64,000 nt of DNA from contig JAQUAF010000002.1 of assembly GCA_028687435.1 (NCBI GenBank), forward strand, positions 148,021-212,020, written 5' to 3'. Source of the stretch: Verrucomicrobiia bacterium. Its GTDB lineage: Bacteria > Verrucomicrobiota > Verrucomicrobiia > JABWAM01. This document shows, piece by piece, positions 43,407-51,376 of this stretch. Each line of letters begins with the position of its first letter. Within the stretch, counting starts at the first letter, position 1. The position numbers and the translations under genes are program-made. The notes beneath the pieces were generated by a model, which saw nothing but the letters and a program-made list of their open reading frames with translations, did no database searches and had not been told where the DNA came from.

Positions 43407-44962
43407 CCCGGTTCCTTCCTTTGCCGGCCAGATGGCTGTTGCTGGCGTTTGTGGCGGCGGTGAGGGTGGCTGGCAACTGGTTGTTCTTCCGGTTGTTTGG
43501 CCCATACTCAAGCGCGGGAGCGGACATCTGGTATTTTGCGGGGGTGGCGGGGGGGGATGAAAGGCTGTTCCCGCTTGATCCGTTGTCGTGGTTGTTGTGG
43601 CTGGGGCGCGGGTGGCCGGTTGAAACATTGTTTTGGGGGGTATTGGCGCTGGGGATTGTTCTTCATCTGGCGGCGGTCTGGTTGTTTTTTGGGTTGGTGA
43701 GGGAGATTTATCGTGACGAATGGGCGGCCTTGTGGGCTGCCGCAGCTTTTGGTTGTGTGAGCACAGGCTTCTTGTTGTGCACGGGCAATTTTGTTCATCA
43801 ACTGGAGGCGATGCCGGTGATGCTTCTGGTCATGCGGACAGGGGTGCGATGGTTGCGGGAGAAAACGGCCGATGGACGAAGACGGTTTGCGTGGATGTTG
43901 ACGGGCTTGATTCTGCTGGGATTGTGCATGGGGCCGGACACGGCTTTTCTATTGGCGGCGGCTGTTCCGGCGGTGGTGTTGTGGCGTTTCCGGGATGCGG
44001 CGCCTGCCTGGCGGCGGTGGATGATTGCCGGGGGAGTTGTTGTGGTTGCGGTTGGAGTCTGGTTTTCAGCCAGGGAAGTCGCGGGGGCGTTGGTTGGAAA
44101 TCTGGCGATGAAGATGCGGGGGATTGATCTGGCCGCCCAACAACGGCTTCAGGTTGGAGATCTTGCGCCGTTGAGTTGGGGGCATCTTGTTTCGACTTAT
44201 CCCTGGATGATTTATTTGATGGGTGTCGCGGTGTTCGCAGCCTGCTGGCGCGGACGGGTGGTGGAGATTTGTTTTCTGGTCATGGGCGCTCTGCTGGCGT
44301 TCACGGCGGTGAGGTTTGTTTTTCTCCTGGAGTGGGCTTGGCTGGTTGTTTTTGGGTGGTTTTTAGCGCGGGTGGCGCCTTCGTTCCGGGCCAGGCAATG
44401 GATGGGGGGGGCGGTGGTGGCAGGCTTGTTGCTGGCGGCGGCGGGACGCGGTTTTGAGTGTCATTGTCCCTCCATCATCCTGCGGGCTTTGGCGGCGGCG
44501 CGCCAGGCGCCTCAACAGGCGCTGGTTTGGTGCAATCCATCGTATGGGTTTGTGGTCAAGAGCTGGACCGGCGCGGAACCCACGGCCAATATTCAACGTC
44601 TGGAGCATAACCCGGAGTGGATGGCCCTGGCGGCGTTGCCGTCGGAAAAAGCGATCCGGGAACTGAAAAAAAAGCGGGTTACGCATTTGTTGCTGACCAG
44701 CCATGATTACGAAGAACGCTGGGTGCGGGGCGGGGATGGACGGATGCAGGTGGAGGTGCGTTGCTCGGGCGGCTTGCAGGATCCCCTGTCAACCCTTGGT
44801 CCGGAAGCGGTGAAAGACACTTTGGTTTGCCAGGCGCTTGCCGCCACCCTGCCTTTGCCCGGAATGACGCTGTTGTTTGCCGGTTCCGATCGCAACACGG
44901 GGTTGAAGGTTGTTTTTTATCGTGTGGATGGAGATAGCACATTTGGGGAAAATAAAGATTGA
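43403..44962 (+). CDS. Polytopic membrane protein, glycosyltransferase-39-like
   Basis: About 519 residues with roughly nine to eleven hydrophobic helices over the first 370 (LPARWLLLAFVAAVRVAGNW, FWGVLALGIVLHLAAVWLFF, and so on), then a soluble C-terminal part of about 150 residues. The first loop has YSSAGADIWYFAGV, of the Asp-containing kind seen in the dolichyl-phosphate-mannose mannosyltransferase/GT39 superfamily, and the tail has ELKKKRVTHLLLTSHDYEERW, like the C-terminal regions of such proteins. I infer a lipid-linked-sugar-dependent glycosyltransferase, with moderate doubt. The ATG overlaps the stop of the ATPase gene (ATGA), so the two are translated together. Confidence 0.6.
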   Translation: MTRFLPLPARWLLLAFVAAVRVAGNWLFFRLFGPYSSAGADIWYFAGVAGGDERLFPLDPLSWLLWLGRGWPVETLFWGVLALGIVLHLAAVWLFFGLVREIYRDEWAALWAAAAFGCVSTGFLLCTGNFVHQLEAMPVMLLVMRTGVRWLREKTADGRRRFAWMLTGLILLGLCMGPDTAFLLAAAVPAVVLWRFRDAAPAWRRWMIAGGVVVVAVGVWFSAREVAGALVGNLAMKMRGIDLAAQQRLQVGDLAPLSWGHLVSTYPWMIYLMGVAVFAACWRGRVVEICFLVMGALLAFTAVRFVFLLEWAWLVVFGWFLARVAPSFRARQWMGGAVVAGLLLAAAGRGFECHCPSIILRALAAARQAPQQALVWCNPSYGFVVKSWTGAEPTANIQRLEHNPEWMALAALPSEKAIRELKKKRVTHLLLTSHDYEERWVRGGDGRMQVEVRCSGGLQDPLSTLGPEAVKDTLVCQALAATLPLPGMTLLFAGSDRNTGLKVVFYRVDGDSTFGENKD

Positions 44963-44998
44963 CTTGAGAATAATCTAGTTAACTGGTATGTTCGGAGT

Positions 44999-45277
44999 GT
45001 GAAAAGGGTTGGACTTTTTGAGGCCAAGGCCAAACTTTCGGAAATCTGCAACAAGGTTGCGGAGACAGGAGTGGCTTATGTTGTGACCAAACGCAACAAA
45101 CCGTTGGTCAAGATCGTGGCGGTGGATGCCGAGCCGGATCCGGTTCGTAAATTTTCTCATTTGTCGATGGGGGAGGCTCGCAAGGCATATGAAGCTGAAT
45201 ATGGAAAGGTAACCGAAGATTTCGAACTGCCGCCACGAGAGATGGATTTGGAACGGAAAAATCCATTGGATGAATAA
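44999..45277 (+). CDS. Phd/YefM-family antitoxin
   Basis: 92 residues starting at a GTG. The N-terminal fold matches Phd/YefM: GLFEAKAKLSEICNKVAETG and VVTKRNKPLVKIVAVDAEP, which dimerise and bind DNA. The C-terminal stretch (FSHLSMGEARKAYEAEYGKV and on) would wrap the toxin. No in-frame ATG fits, and the AGTTAACT palindrome at about 44977-44984 in the upstream region is a candidate operator with TTGACT nearby (44959-44964). The PIN-domain toxin follows 16 bases later, the usual antitoxin-first arrangement. Confidence 0.85.
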   Translation: MKRVGLFEAKAKLSEICNKVAETGVAYVVTKRNKPLVKIVAVDAEPDPVRKFSHLSMGEARKAYEAEYGKVTEDFELPPREMDLERKNPLDE

Positions 45278-45292
45278 GGGATTGGTCCAAGC

Positions 45293-45721
45293 ATGAGTGC
45301 CTCCCATCTTCTCGATACGTGTGTGTATTGCCAGCCGATCCGGCGGCATCCATTGGAGTCCGTGATGCGGTGGATGGATGCGATTGGAGATCGCCATATG
45401 GCCATCTCTGTCATTTGTGAAGTGGAGATCCTTTTCGGCATAAATCGTCTCCACGGAGGTCAACTCCGGCATGTTTATGAATGTTTGTTGAAGGATCGTT
45501 TTCCGATCCTGACCATTGACCAGCGGGTGGCTGTGACCGCGGCGGAGATCAAGTTTAAGAGGGAATCGCGAGGGCAGCCGATGGCGCCTTTTGATTTGTT
45601 GATTGCCGCCACGGCGAAAACTCACCGGCTGATTCTTGCCACTCTCAACGCAAAACATTTTGCGGGCATTGAGGGGCTTGCTGTTGAGGATTGGTCGGTT
45701 TTTTCGCGGATGGCTCAATGA
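45293..45721 (+). CDS. PIN-domain ribonuclease toxin (VapC-like)
   Basis: 142 residues with the PIN-domain acidic active site: Asp8 in HLLDTCVYCQP, Glu43/45 in ISVICEVEILFG, Asp101 in MAPFDLLIAATAKTH, and the late TLNAKHF. These coordinate Mg2+ for RNA cleavage; VapC toxins typically cut tRNA or rRNA. It forms a two-gene cassette with the Phd-like antitoxin just upstream. The pairing of a Phd/YefM antitoxin with a PIN toxin is common in environmental genomes. It converges with the ABC operon on the minus strand; the stop codons are 15 bases apart. Confidence 0.85.
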   Translation: MSASHLLDTCVYCQPIRRHPLESVMRWMDAIGDRHMAISVICEVEILFGINRLHGGQLRHVYECLLKDRFPILTIDQRVAVTAAEIKFKRESRGQPMAPFDLLIAATAKTHRLILATLNAKHFAGIEGLAVEDWSVFSRMAQ

Positions 45722-45736
45722 AGGGCTTTTCCCGCG

Positions 45737-46549
45737 TCACACGTATCGCTGGCGGAGGAGTTCGGCGGCGGAGGGGTCGAGTTGGTCGCCGCGGCGGACT
45801 TCCTCGAAGATGGCAAGCAGATCCTCGGCTCGCAGTCGTTGTTTGGAAGGGCCGCTGACGTCGTGGATGATTTCCCCCTGGTGCATCATCACCACGCGGG
45901 AGCCGAAGGCGGCGACCTGGGCCATGGAGTGGCTGACCATGAGGGTGGTGATCTGGTTGTGCTGCACGATTTCGTTGGTGAGTTGGACGATTTGGGCCGC
46001 CGATTGGGGATCCAGGGCGGCGGTGTGTTCGTCAAGCAACAGCAGGCTGGGTTTGTTCCATGTGGCCATGAGCAGGGTGATGGCCTGGCGTTGTCCGCCG
46101 GAGAGCGAGCCGATGGGGGTGTCGAGGCGGTTTTCCAGTCCCATTTTCAAGTTTTCGAGACGATTGCGGATGAGGTTGCGGGTCTGGCGGTTCAAGGCCA
46201 AACCCAACCCGCGCGCGCGGCCGCGTTGCGCGGCAAGTGCCAGGTTTTCCGCCACGGTCATGTTTGGGGCGGTGCCGCTGAAGGGATTCTGGAAAACGCG
46301 TCCGATGCGCAGAGCCCGCCAATGCTCGGGGCGCCGGGTGAGATCCGTTCCCCCCAGGCGGATGCATCCCTCATCCACGGGAAAGACCCCGGCGATGGCG
46401 TTGAGAAGCGTGGATTTGCCCGAGCCGTTGGTGCCGATGACGATCGCAAAAGAGCCTTCCGGGATCTGCAGGGTGACGCAGCGCAGCGCCTTCAATTCAT
46501 TGGGCAGCCCGGGAGAAAAGGTGACGGAGATGTTTTTGATGTCAAGCAT
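45737..46549 (-). CDS. ABC transporter ATP-binding protein
   Basis: 270 residues with a complete ABC nucleotide-binding domain: Walker A IGTNGSGKST (about 38-47), signature LSGGQRQAITL, Walker B LLLLDEHTAALD, and a late His switch (MVSHSMAQVAAFG). The first helix-turn fits the branched-chain/TrpXYZ-like class. It is the last gene of a four-gene operon on the minus strand (binding protein, STAS protein, permease, ATPase), though a 136-base gap with inverted repeats separates it from the permease. It powers import by ATP hydrolysis. Confidence 0.92.
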   Translation of the reverse strand: MLDIKNISVTFSPGLPNELKALRCVTLQIPEGSFAIVIGTNGSGKSTLLNAIAGVFPVDEGCIRLGGTDLTRRPEHWRALRIGRVFQNPFSGTAPNMTVAENLALAAQRGRARGLGLALNRQTRNLIRNRLENLKMGLENRLDTPIGSLSGGQRQAITLLMATWNKPSLLLLDEHTAALDPQSAAQIVQLTNEIVQHNQITTLMVSHSMAQVAAFGSRVVMMHQGEIIHDVSGPSKQRLRAEDLLAIFEEVRRGDQLDPSAAELLRQRYV

Positions 46550-46685
46550 GTGGGGTGAACAGGCTGAAGACCGAAGGCTGAAGGTCCCGGAAATTTTGCG
46601 CGAACGGCGAAGGGTTGTTGATGGGAGGAAATTTCATTTTTTTGTTTGCGTGAGGAATGGCGTTTTTCCCTTCAGCCCTCAGCCT

Positions 46686-47627
46686 TCAGTTCAACTGCTT
46701 GGCCGCGCGGCGCCGTTTTTCAATCCAGGCGAGCAGCCGGGGCGAGGTGAGGGCGGCGAAGACAAAGAGCGCGGTGATGAGTTTCAGGTCATTGGGGTTG
46801 AGTCCCCAGCGCAGGGCGATGGCGACCAGCAGGCGGAACAGCACGGAGCCCATGATGGCCCCCATGATGGCCAGCCCGAGCTGGCGGCTGCGCACGAGGC
46901 TTTCCCCCATGATGACGCTGGCCAGTCCCCAGACCACCATGCCGATGCCCATCTGGACGTCGGTGAATCCCTGGTATTGGGCCAGCAGGGCGCCGGAGAG
47001 CGCGATCAGGGAATTTGAGATGATCAGGCCGATGATGATCATGCGTCCGGTGTCCACGCCAAGGGCGCGCATCATCTGGGCGTTGTCGCCCGTGGCGCGC
47101 ATGGCGGTTCCCAGATGGGTGCGGAAAAAGAGGTCCAGGACGATGCCGGCCAGGGTGATCATGCCGAACATGGCGGCGAGCATCGCGGCATCGCGGATCG
47201 GGATTTCCCATCCGAGAAAGTTGATGAACGGGCTGCCACCCCGGCAGGTTCCAATCCATTGTTCTGCGACGCTGGCCAGTGTTCTCTCGGAGATCAGGGG
47301 AATGTTGCTGCGGCCCATGATGTGGAGATTCATGGAGTAAAGCGCGGTCATGACCAGGATGCCGGAGAGCAGGGGATGAATGCGGAACCGGACATGGAGA
47401 AGGGCTGTGGCGGCGCCGGCAAAACCGCCGGACAATGCGCCCGCGAGCGTGGCCCAGAGCGGATGAACGTGGTGCGTGATCAAAACGGCCGCCACGGCGG
47501 CGCCCAGGGTGATGGAGCCGTCGGCGGTGATGTCTGCAAAATCAAAAATCCGAAAGGAAATGTACACTCCCAACGCCAGAAGGGAGAGGATCAATCCGAT
47601 GGTCAGCGCGCTGAGCAGCAGGTTCAT
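46686..47627 (-). CDS. ABC transporter permease (branched-chain/TrpY-like family)
   Basis: 313 residues with about eight hydrophobic helices. It starts NLLLSALTIGLILSLLALGV and has the family's FDFADITADGSITLGAAVAA segment and the coupling-helix region GTAMRATGDNAQMMRALGVD, followed by MIIIGLIISNSLIALSGALL. This is the BPD_transp_2-type permease found with TrpX-like binding proteins and related importers of aromatic or branched compounds. The ATG overlaps the STAS gene's stop (ATGA), so synthesis is coupled. The longer frame upstream of 47627 overlaps the STAS gene and is not needed. Confidence 0.9.
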   Translation of the reverse strand: MNLLLSALTIGLILSLLALGVYISFRIFDFADITADGSITLGAAVAAVLITHHVHPLWATLAGALSGGFAGAATALLHVRFRIHPLLSGILVMTALYSMNLHIMGRSNIPLISERTLASVAEQWIGTCRGGSPFINFLGWEIPIRDAAMLAAMFGMITLAGIVLDLFFRTHLGTAMRATGDNAQMMRALGVDTGRMIIIGLIISNSLIALSGALLAQYQGFTDVQMGIGMVVWGLASVIMGESLVRSRQLGLAIMGAIMGSVLFRLLVAIALRWGLNPNDLKLITALFVFAALTSPRLLAWIEKRRRAAKQLN

Positions 47628-48877
47628 GAGGTTTGCGGTTGGATGGGGCCAAACCAGATGGCGCCCCGGGTGAATCCGCTTTCCCCGCCGCCCAGTTTGC
47701 GGGAATCGCGCAAAAGATGGATTGCGGCCTGCGGTGTGCCGGTTTCGAAGAGATTGGCCACGGTGGATGGCAAAGGCAGGGCGCCGGCGGGCAGGGGGCG
47801 TCCGGGAAGAACCATGGCGTGAAAATGTCCGAACCGGGTTTCCTCCGAGTCGAGAGGACGGACGAAATCCGCCCATTGGCCCGGGGCGTCTTTCATGATC
47901 ACGCCGCCGGCAAGCGCCAGGCTGCGCGCATGCTGCCGTTCGGGGGTGAAGGATATCCGCCGCCGGATTGAGGGATGTTCGAAGAAGGCGTCCGGTGGCA
48001 AGGATTGATCCGGCGCTTTTTTCAGGCAGGCGCCGATGAGTCCCGCGGTTTCGGCCAGGATGACAACGGCCAGCGGGGTGTTTTCGCAAAGGGATTCGAG
48101 GCTTTTTAATAACAGGGAAAGAGGAATGGAATTACCGGGAGTCTGCGGACGGAAACGGGCATGGCCGGAGAGGGTCCCTTCGCAACGGATGGCGTACAGG
48201 GTTTGGATGGAGGGGGTGAACGCGCCGGAGGCCAGCAGATAATCGGGTTGGTTGGAACCGTCCGTGGGCTGGCAAACCACCGCGCCGCTGATGGAAAGGA
48301 ATTCCCCGAGACGGTTGGAGGCATCGTCCGCGTTGGATGCCAGCGCGCCAATGCCAAGCGAAAGGACATTGGAGGGCAGGGGTTGGTGTTGGATGGAAGA
48401 CCAGTTTTTGCCGGAACCCGCAAAGCCGTCCGGCGATCCAAGGAGCGTTCCCCTGGCCGGTTCGCCTTGCGGGCGCGAAAAGATTTTCAATTGGAAATCA
48501 CCGGCTTCGATGTGAATCGTGTCTCCATCCGGAGGGGGGGCGGAGGACGAAGTGGAAGAGGGGGGGGATTCCGTTTCAGCCAGGAGCAGCAGGGTGTCGA
48601 GGCCGCTGAGTTGCAACACTGTTCGAACTTCGCCGGATGCCTTGAGGATGCGGAGTTTTCCGCGCAGGGATTGCATTTGCCGGTGGGCGAGGATCAGGGA
48701 GCGCACCCCGGCGGAACTGAGAAAGGAAACATCGGCGAGATCCAGCCGCAGATCCCGGCAGCCGGCCCTGGCCGCCTCTTCGATGGCGGCCGCGGCCGAA
48801 CCGGCCCAGGAGGCGTCGAGGCGTCCCTGCAGCTTGAGGATGATTCCGTTGGGAATCTCTTGGCGGGTTATTTGCAT
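47624..48877 (-). CDS. STAS-domain protein with uncharacterised C-terminal region, within an ABC importer operon
   Basis: 417 residues. Residues 1 to about 100 are a STAS (anti-sigma-factor antagonist) domain: IILKLQGRLDASWAGSAAAA, LRLDLADVSFLSSAGVRSLI with a Ser in the place phosphorylated in SpoIIAA-type proteins, and LKASGEVRTVLQLSGLDTLL. A Ser/Pro-rich linker (SPPSSTSSSAPPPDGD) precedes about 300 residues that I do not recognise. Those contain no obvious membrane helix and end near FTRGAIWFGPIQP. It overlaps the binding-protein gene by 10 bases upstream and the permease by ATGA downstream, so it is made as part of the transporter operon. It may act as a regulatory subunit or couple the transporter to a kinase/phosphatase switch; this is inference. 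Confidence 0.75.
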   Translation of the reverse strand: MQITRQEIPNGIILKLQGRLDASWAGSAAAAIEEAARAGCRDLRLDLADVSFLSSAGVRSLILAHRQMQSLRGKLRILKASGEVRTVLQLSGLDTLLLLAETESPPSSTSSSAPPPDGDTIHIEAGDFQLKIFSRPQGEPARGTLLGSPDGFAGSGKNWSSIQHQPLPSNVLSLGIGALASNADDASNRLGEFLSISGAVVCQPTDGSNQPDYLLASGAFTPSIQTLYAIRCEGTLSGHARFRPQTPGNSIPLSLLLKSLESLCENTPLAVVILAETAGLIGACLKKAPDQSLPPDAFFEHPSIRRRISFTPERQHARSLALAGGVIMKDAPGQWADFVRPLDSEETRFGHFHAMVLPGRPLPAGALPLPSTVANLFETGTPQAAIHLLRDSRKLGGGESGFTRGAIWFGPIQPQTS

Positions 48878-49941
48878 GTTTTCAATGTCCCGTTTTCATC
48901 GCAAATGAGAGCGGCTTCCTTGCGCAGGGAGTCGCTGATGTTCCATGGGTGGCGCAGTTTTTTAAGTTTTCCAAGGTTGATCCCGAGCTGGCGGGGAACC
49001 TTGTTTTCGATCCGGATGGAGGCGGGGTCCGTGCCGCGAAGCAGACTCACCGCCATCTGGCCGGTGAGTTGTCCCACCTGATAATAATCGGCGCCAAGGC
49101 CGATCGTGGCGCCATCCTGGATCAGCGCGGGAGAATTGACAAACAACGGCACTCTCGCGTCGTCCGCCGCCTTGATCATGGCGCTGATGGACTGTTCCAC
49201 CACATTGTCGCCGCCCACCCAGAAGGCGTCCAATCCCCTGGCGGCCAGCGCCTGCGCGGCCTCCTGAACGGCGGAGGACGAGTCCACGGGGGCCTCGATC
49301 AGCGTCATGCCCAGTTCGGAGCAGATTTCGCGCGCCAGCCGAACGCATGCCTCGGCGCAGGTTTCCGAGGTGCACCAGACGACTCCCACGGTGCGGGTTT
49401 GGGGGCGGATTTCCTTCATCAAACGGAAGGTTTCCTTGACCGGCTGAAAGGTGCCGATTCCGACGAGATGTTTCGGGTGATGGAGCGGGTTGTCGCGGCT
49501 GATGCCCACGCCGGAAGCAAAGGGATCCGTGACGCAGCCGAACACATGGGTGACCGACCCCGCCTGATTGGCGGCGGCCATGATTTGCAGACAGGGCGTG
49601 CTGGCGGTGATGACCAGGTCAAAACCTCCATCGACGATGTTTTTTGCGATGCTGTTGGCGGTGGGAAGGTCGCCTTCGGCGTTGAAAAAACGGCAGTGGA
49701 CGGTCTTGCCATTCACAAATCCAGCGGCAGCCAGGGCATTGGTCACGCCGCGCACGCAATCATCCAAAATGACGCGGGTGCCGAATTGAAACACCGCGAT
49801 GCGCGGCGGGGAGTGGCGGACGGCGCCTCCGGTGGAAACGGAGGACTGGCGGCGTTGTTGCAGATCCGAAAGCAATAACACCACGGAAGCCAGGGCAATC
49901 AACCCCAGGCCAAAGGAAAGCCTTTTTAAAATGTGAACCAT
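48868..49941 (-). CDS. ABC transporter substrate-binding protein (TrpX-like)
   Basis: 357 residues. A signal or anchor helix (GLGLIALASVVLLLSDL) precedes the ABC_sub_bind domain: RIAVFQFGTRVILDDCVRGV, GGFDLVITASTPCLQIMAAA, VFGCVTDPFASGVGIS, VVWCTSETCAEACVRLAREI, DAFWVGGDNVVEQSISAMIK, and IGLGADYYQVGQLTGQMAVS. The family imports tryptophan-related and other small compounds. It is the first gene of the operon. No lipobox was seen, so it may be anchored by the helix. It overlaps the STAS-protein gene by 10 bases. Substrate not assignable. Confidence 0.88.
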   Translation of the reverse strand: MVHILKRLSFGLGLIALASVVLLLSDLQQRRQSSVSTGGAVRHSPPRIAVFQFGTRVILDDCVRGVTNALAAAGFVNGKTVHCRFFNAEGDLPTANSIAKNIVDGGFDLVITASTPCLQIMAAANQAGSVTHVFGCVTDPFASGVGISRDNPLHHPKHLVGIGTFQPVKETFRLMKEIRPQTRTVGVVWCTSETCAEACVRLAREICSELGMTLIEAPVDSSSAVQEAAQALAARGLDAFWVGGDNVVEQSISAMIKAADDARVPLFVNSPALIQDGATIGLGADYYQVGQLTGQMAVSLLRGTDPASIRIENKVPRQLGINLGKLKKLRHPWNISDSLRKEAALICDENGTLKTCK

Positions 49942-49987
49942 CCAAACAAGATCATGCCCCGAAGGAAGGGGATGTCAACGCCATGCT

Positions 49988-50740
49988 TCACATTCGCTGA
50001 CGGGCGGCGGCGGCGAGAGCATTGAAAAGAGCGCCAAATTCGGGATGCCGCCGCCAGAGCCGTTCGGGATGGAACTGGACGCCCATCCAGAAAACGTGTC
50101 CGGGATGTTCAATGGCCTCGATGATTCCATCCGCGGCGCGGGCGGTGATTTTCAGCCCTTTGCCGGGGTGTTCAACTGCTTGATGATGGGTGCTGTTGAC
50201 GCGGATGATTTGTTTTTTCAAGATTCGCCGGAGCAGGCTGCCGGGGGCAAGTTTGATCTCGTGGGCCAGCCATGAGGGAGAACGCCGGTGGCGGTGTGGC
50301 AGACGGATGGAGACTCCCGCGGTTTTTCGCCAGATGGGGATGTCCGGGATGAGGGCGCCGCCCGAAAAACAATTGAGGACCTGGCAACCCCGGCAGATGC
50401 CCAGCACGGGGATGTTTTTTCGGATGGCATGGCGCAGCAATTGCCATTCGCAACGTTCGCGTTCCGGTTCCGCTTTCCCAAGGGTTTTTCGCAATTCCGG
50501 GGTCAGCGGACGTCCATAATGAGATTCGCCGAGGTCCTCGCCGCCGGTCAGGAGAAGTCCGTGGAAAACCGGACGCCGGCGTTGCAGGGGGGGGGAGATG
50601 ACGAGCGGATGACCGCCGTGCGCGACGATGGCGTCCACATACGGGCGGGTTTTATCCGGACCGGATGTGGAAACAATGGCAATGACAGGGGGGGGTGGCT
50701 GGTTTTCCGGGTGTTTCATATTGCTGGAAGCGAGGGACAT
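49988..50740 (-). CDS. Class I glutamine-amidotransferase-like hydrolase (peptidase C26 / PuuD-like)
   Basis: About 250 residues of the gamma-glutamyl-gamma-aminobutyrate hydrolase-like family. The nucleophile Cys is in VLGICRGCQVLNC, the catalytic His in GVQFHPERLWR. NSTHHQAVEHPGKGLKI is the middle motif, and LLLTGGEDLGESHYG matches the early family segment. Such enzymes release GABA from gamma-glutamyl-GABA or hydrolyse other glutamyl amides. Start: the ATG at 50740 has GAAGG six bases upstream, better than the codons at 50767 or 50719. It lies 47 bases upstream of the ABC binding protein on the same strand, so it may be expressed with that operon, and is divergent from nuoE. Confidence 0.8.
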   Translation of the reverse strand: MSLASSNMKHPENQPPPPVIAIVSTSGPDKTRPYVDAIVAHGGHPLVISPPLQRRRPVFHGLLLTGGEDLGESHYGRPLTPELRKTLGKAEPERERCEWQLLRHAIRKNIPVLGICRGCQVLNCFSGGALIPDIPIWRKTAGVSIRLPHRHRRSPSWLAHEIKLAPGSLLRRILKKQIIRVNSTHHQAVEHPGKGLKITARAADGIIEAIEHPGHVFWMGVQFHPERLWRRHPEFGALFNALAAAARQRM

Positions 50741-50875
50741 GTAAACCTTCGCTGTTTTCACGGTCAAGGACTTATCCTTTTGGAGAACGGGACACCGGCG
50801 GCGGCATTGTCCTGAGGAATGCCGGAAAAAAAAGGTTGCTTTGCCGGCGGGGAATTATTCTGATGGAGCACATCC

Positions 50876-51376
50876 ATGAATACATTGGAATCATCAAGCG
50901 TTGATCTGGCGCCGGCCAAGGCCATTGTGGCGCGGCATGGCGGTGGGCGGGATGCCTGCATCAGAATCCTCCAGAATTTGCAGGCTGCCTATGGTTATCT
51001 GCCGGACGCCGCCCTGCGTTATGTGGTGGAAAACACGGAAATTTCCGAGGGTCAGATTTATGGGGTGGCGACCTTCTATGATCAATTCCGCTTTACGCCC
51101 GTGGGCAAACACATGATCCGGGTATGCCACGGCACCGCCTGCCACGTGAATGGAGCCGGAAAAATCAGCGGGGCGCTTGAGGATGAATTGGGCATCGGAA
51201 ATCATGAGACCACCAAGGACAATCTTTTCACCCTCGAAACCGTTGCCTGCCTGGGATGTTGCAGTCTCGCGCCGGTAAAAATGATCGATGACACCGTTTA
51301 CGGACGCCTCACGCCCGAGCAGGCGCGAAAGATCATCAAGGATTATCGGAACAATGCCGCCACAAAATCATCATGA
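50876..51376 (+). CDS. nuoE: NuoE-like [2Fe-2S] subunit (24-kDa NADH:quinone-oxidoreductase/HndA type)
   Basis: 166 residues. The first half is a helical domain (ACIRILQNLQAAYGYLPDAA, EISEGQIYGVATFYDQFRFT). The second half is a thioredoxin-like fold with four Cys: RVCHGTACHVNGAGKI and ETVACLGCCSLAPVKMIDD. These ligate one [2Fe-2S] cluster. It is homologous to NuoE of complex I and to the small subunits of NAD-linked hydrogenases and formate dehydrogenases. The start at 50876 fits the usual N-terminus. Its stop overlaps the nuoF start (ATGA). No other complex I genes are in the window. Confidence 0.92.
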   Translation: MNTLESSSVDLAPAKAIVARHGGGRDACIRILQNLQAAYGYLPDAALRYVVENTEISEGQIYGVATFYDQFRFTPVGKHMIRVCHGTACHVNGAGKISGALEDELGIGNHETTKDNLFTLETVACLGCCSLAPVKMIDDTVYGRLTPEQARKIIKDYRNNAATKSS

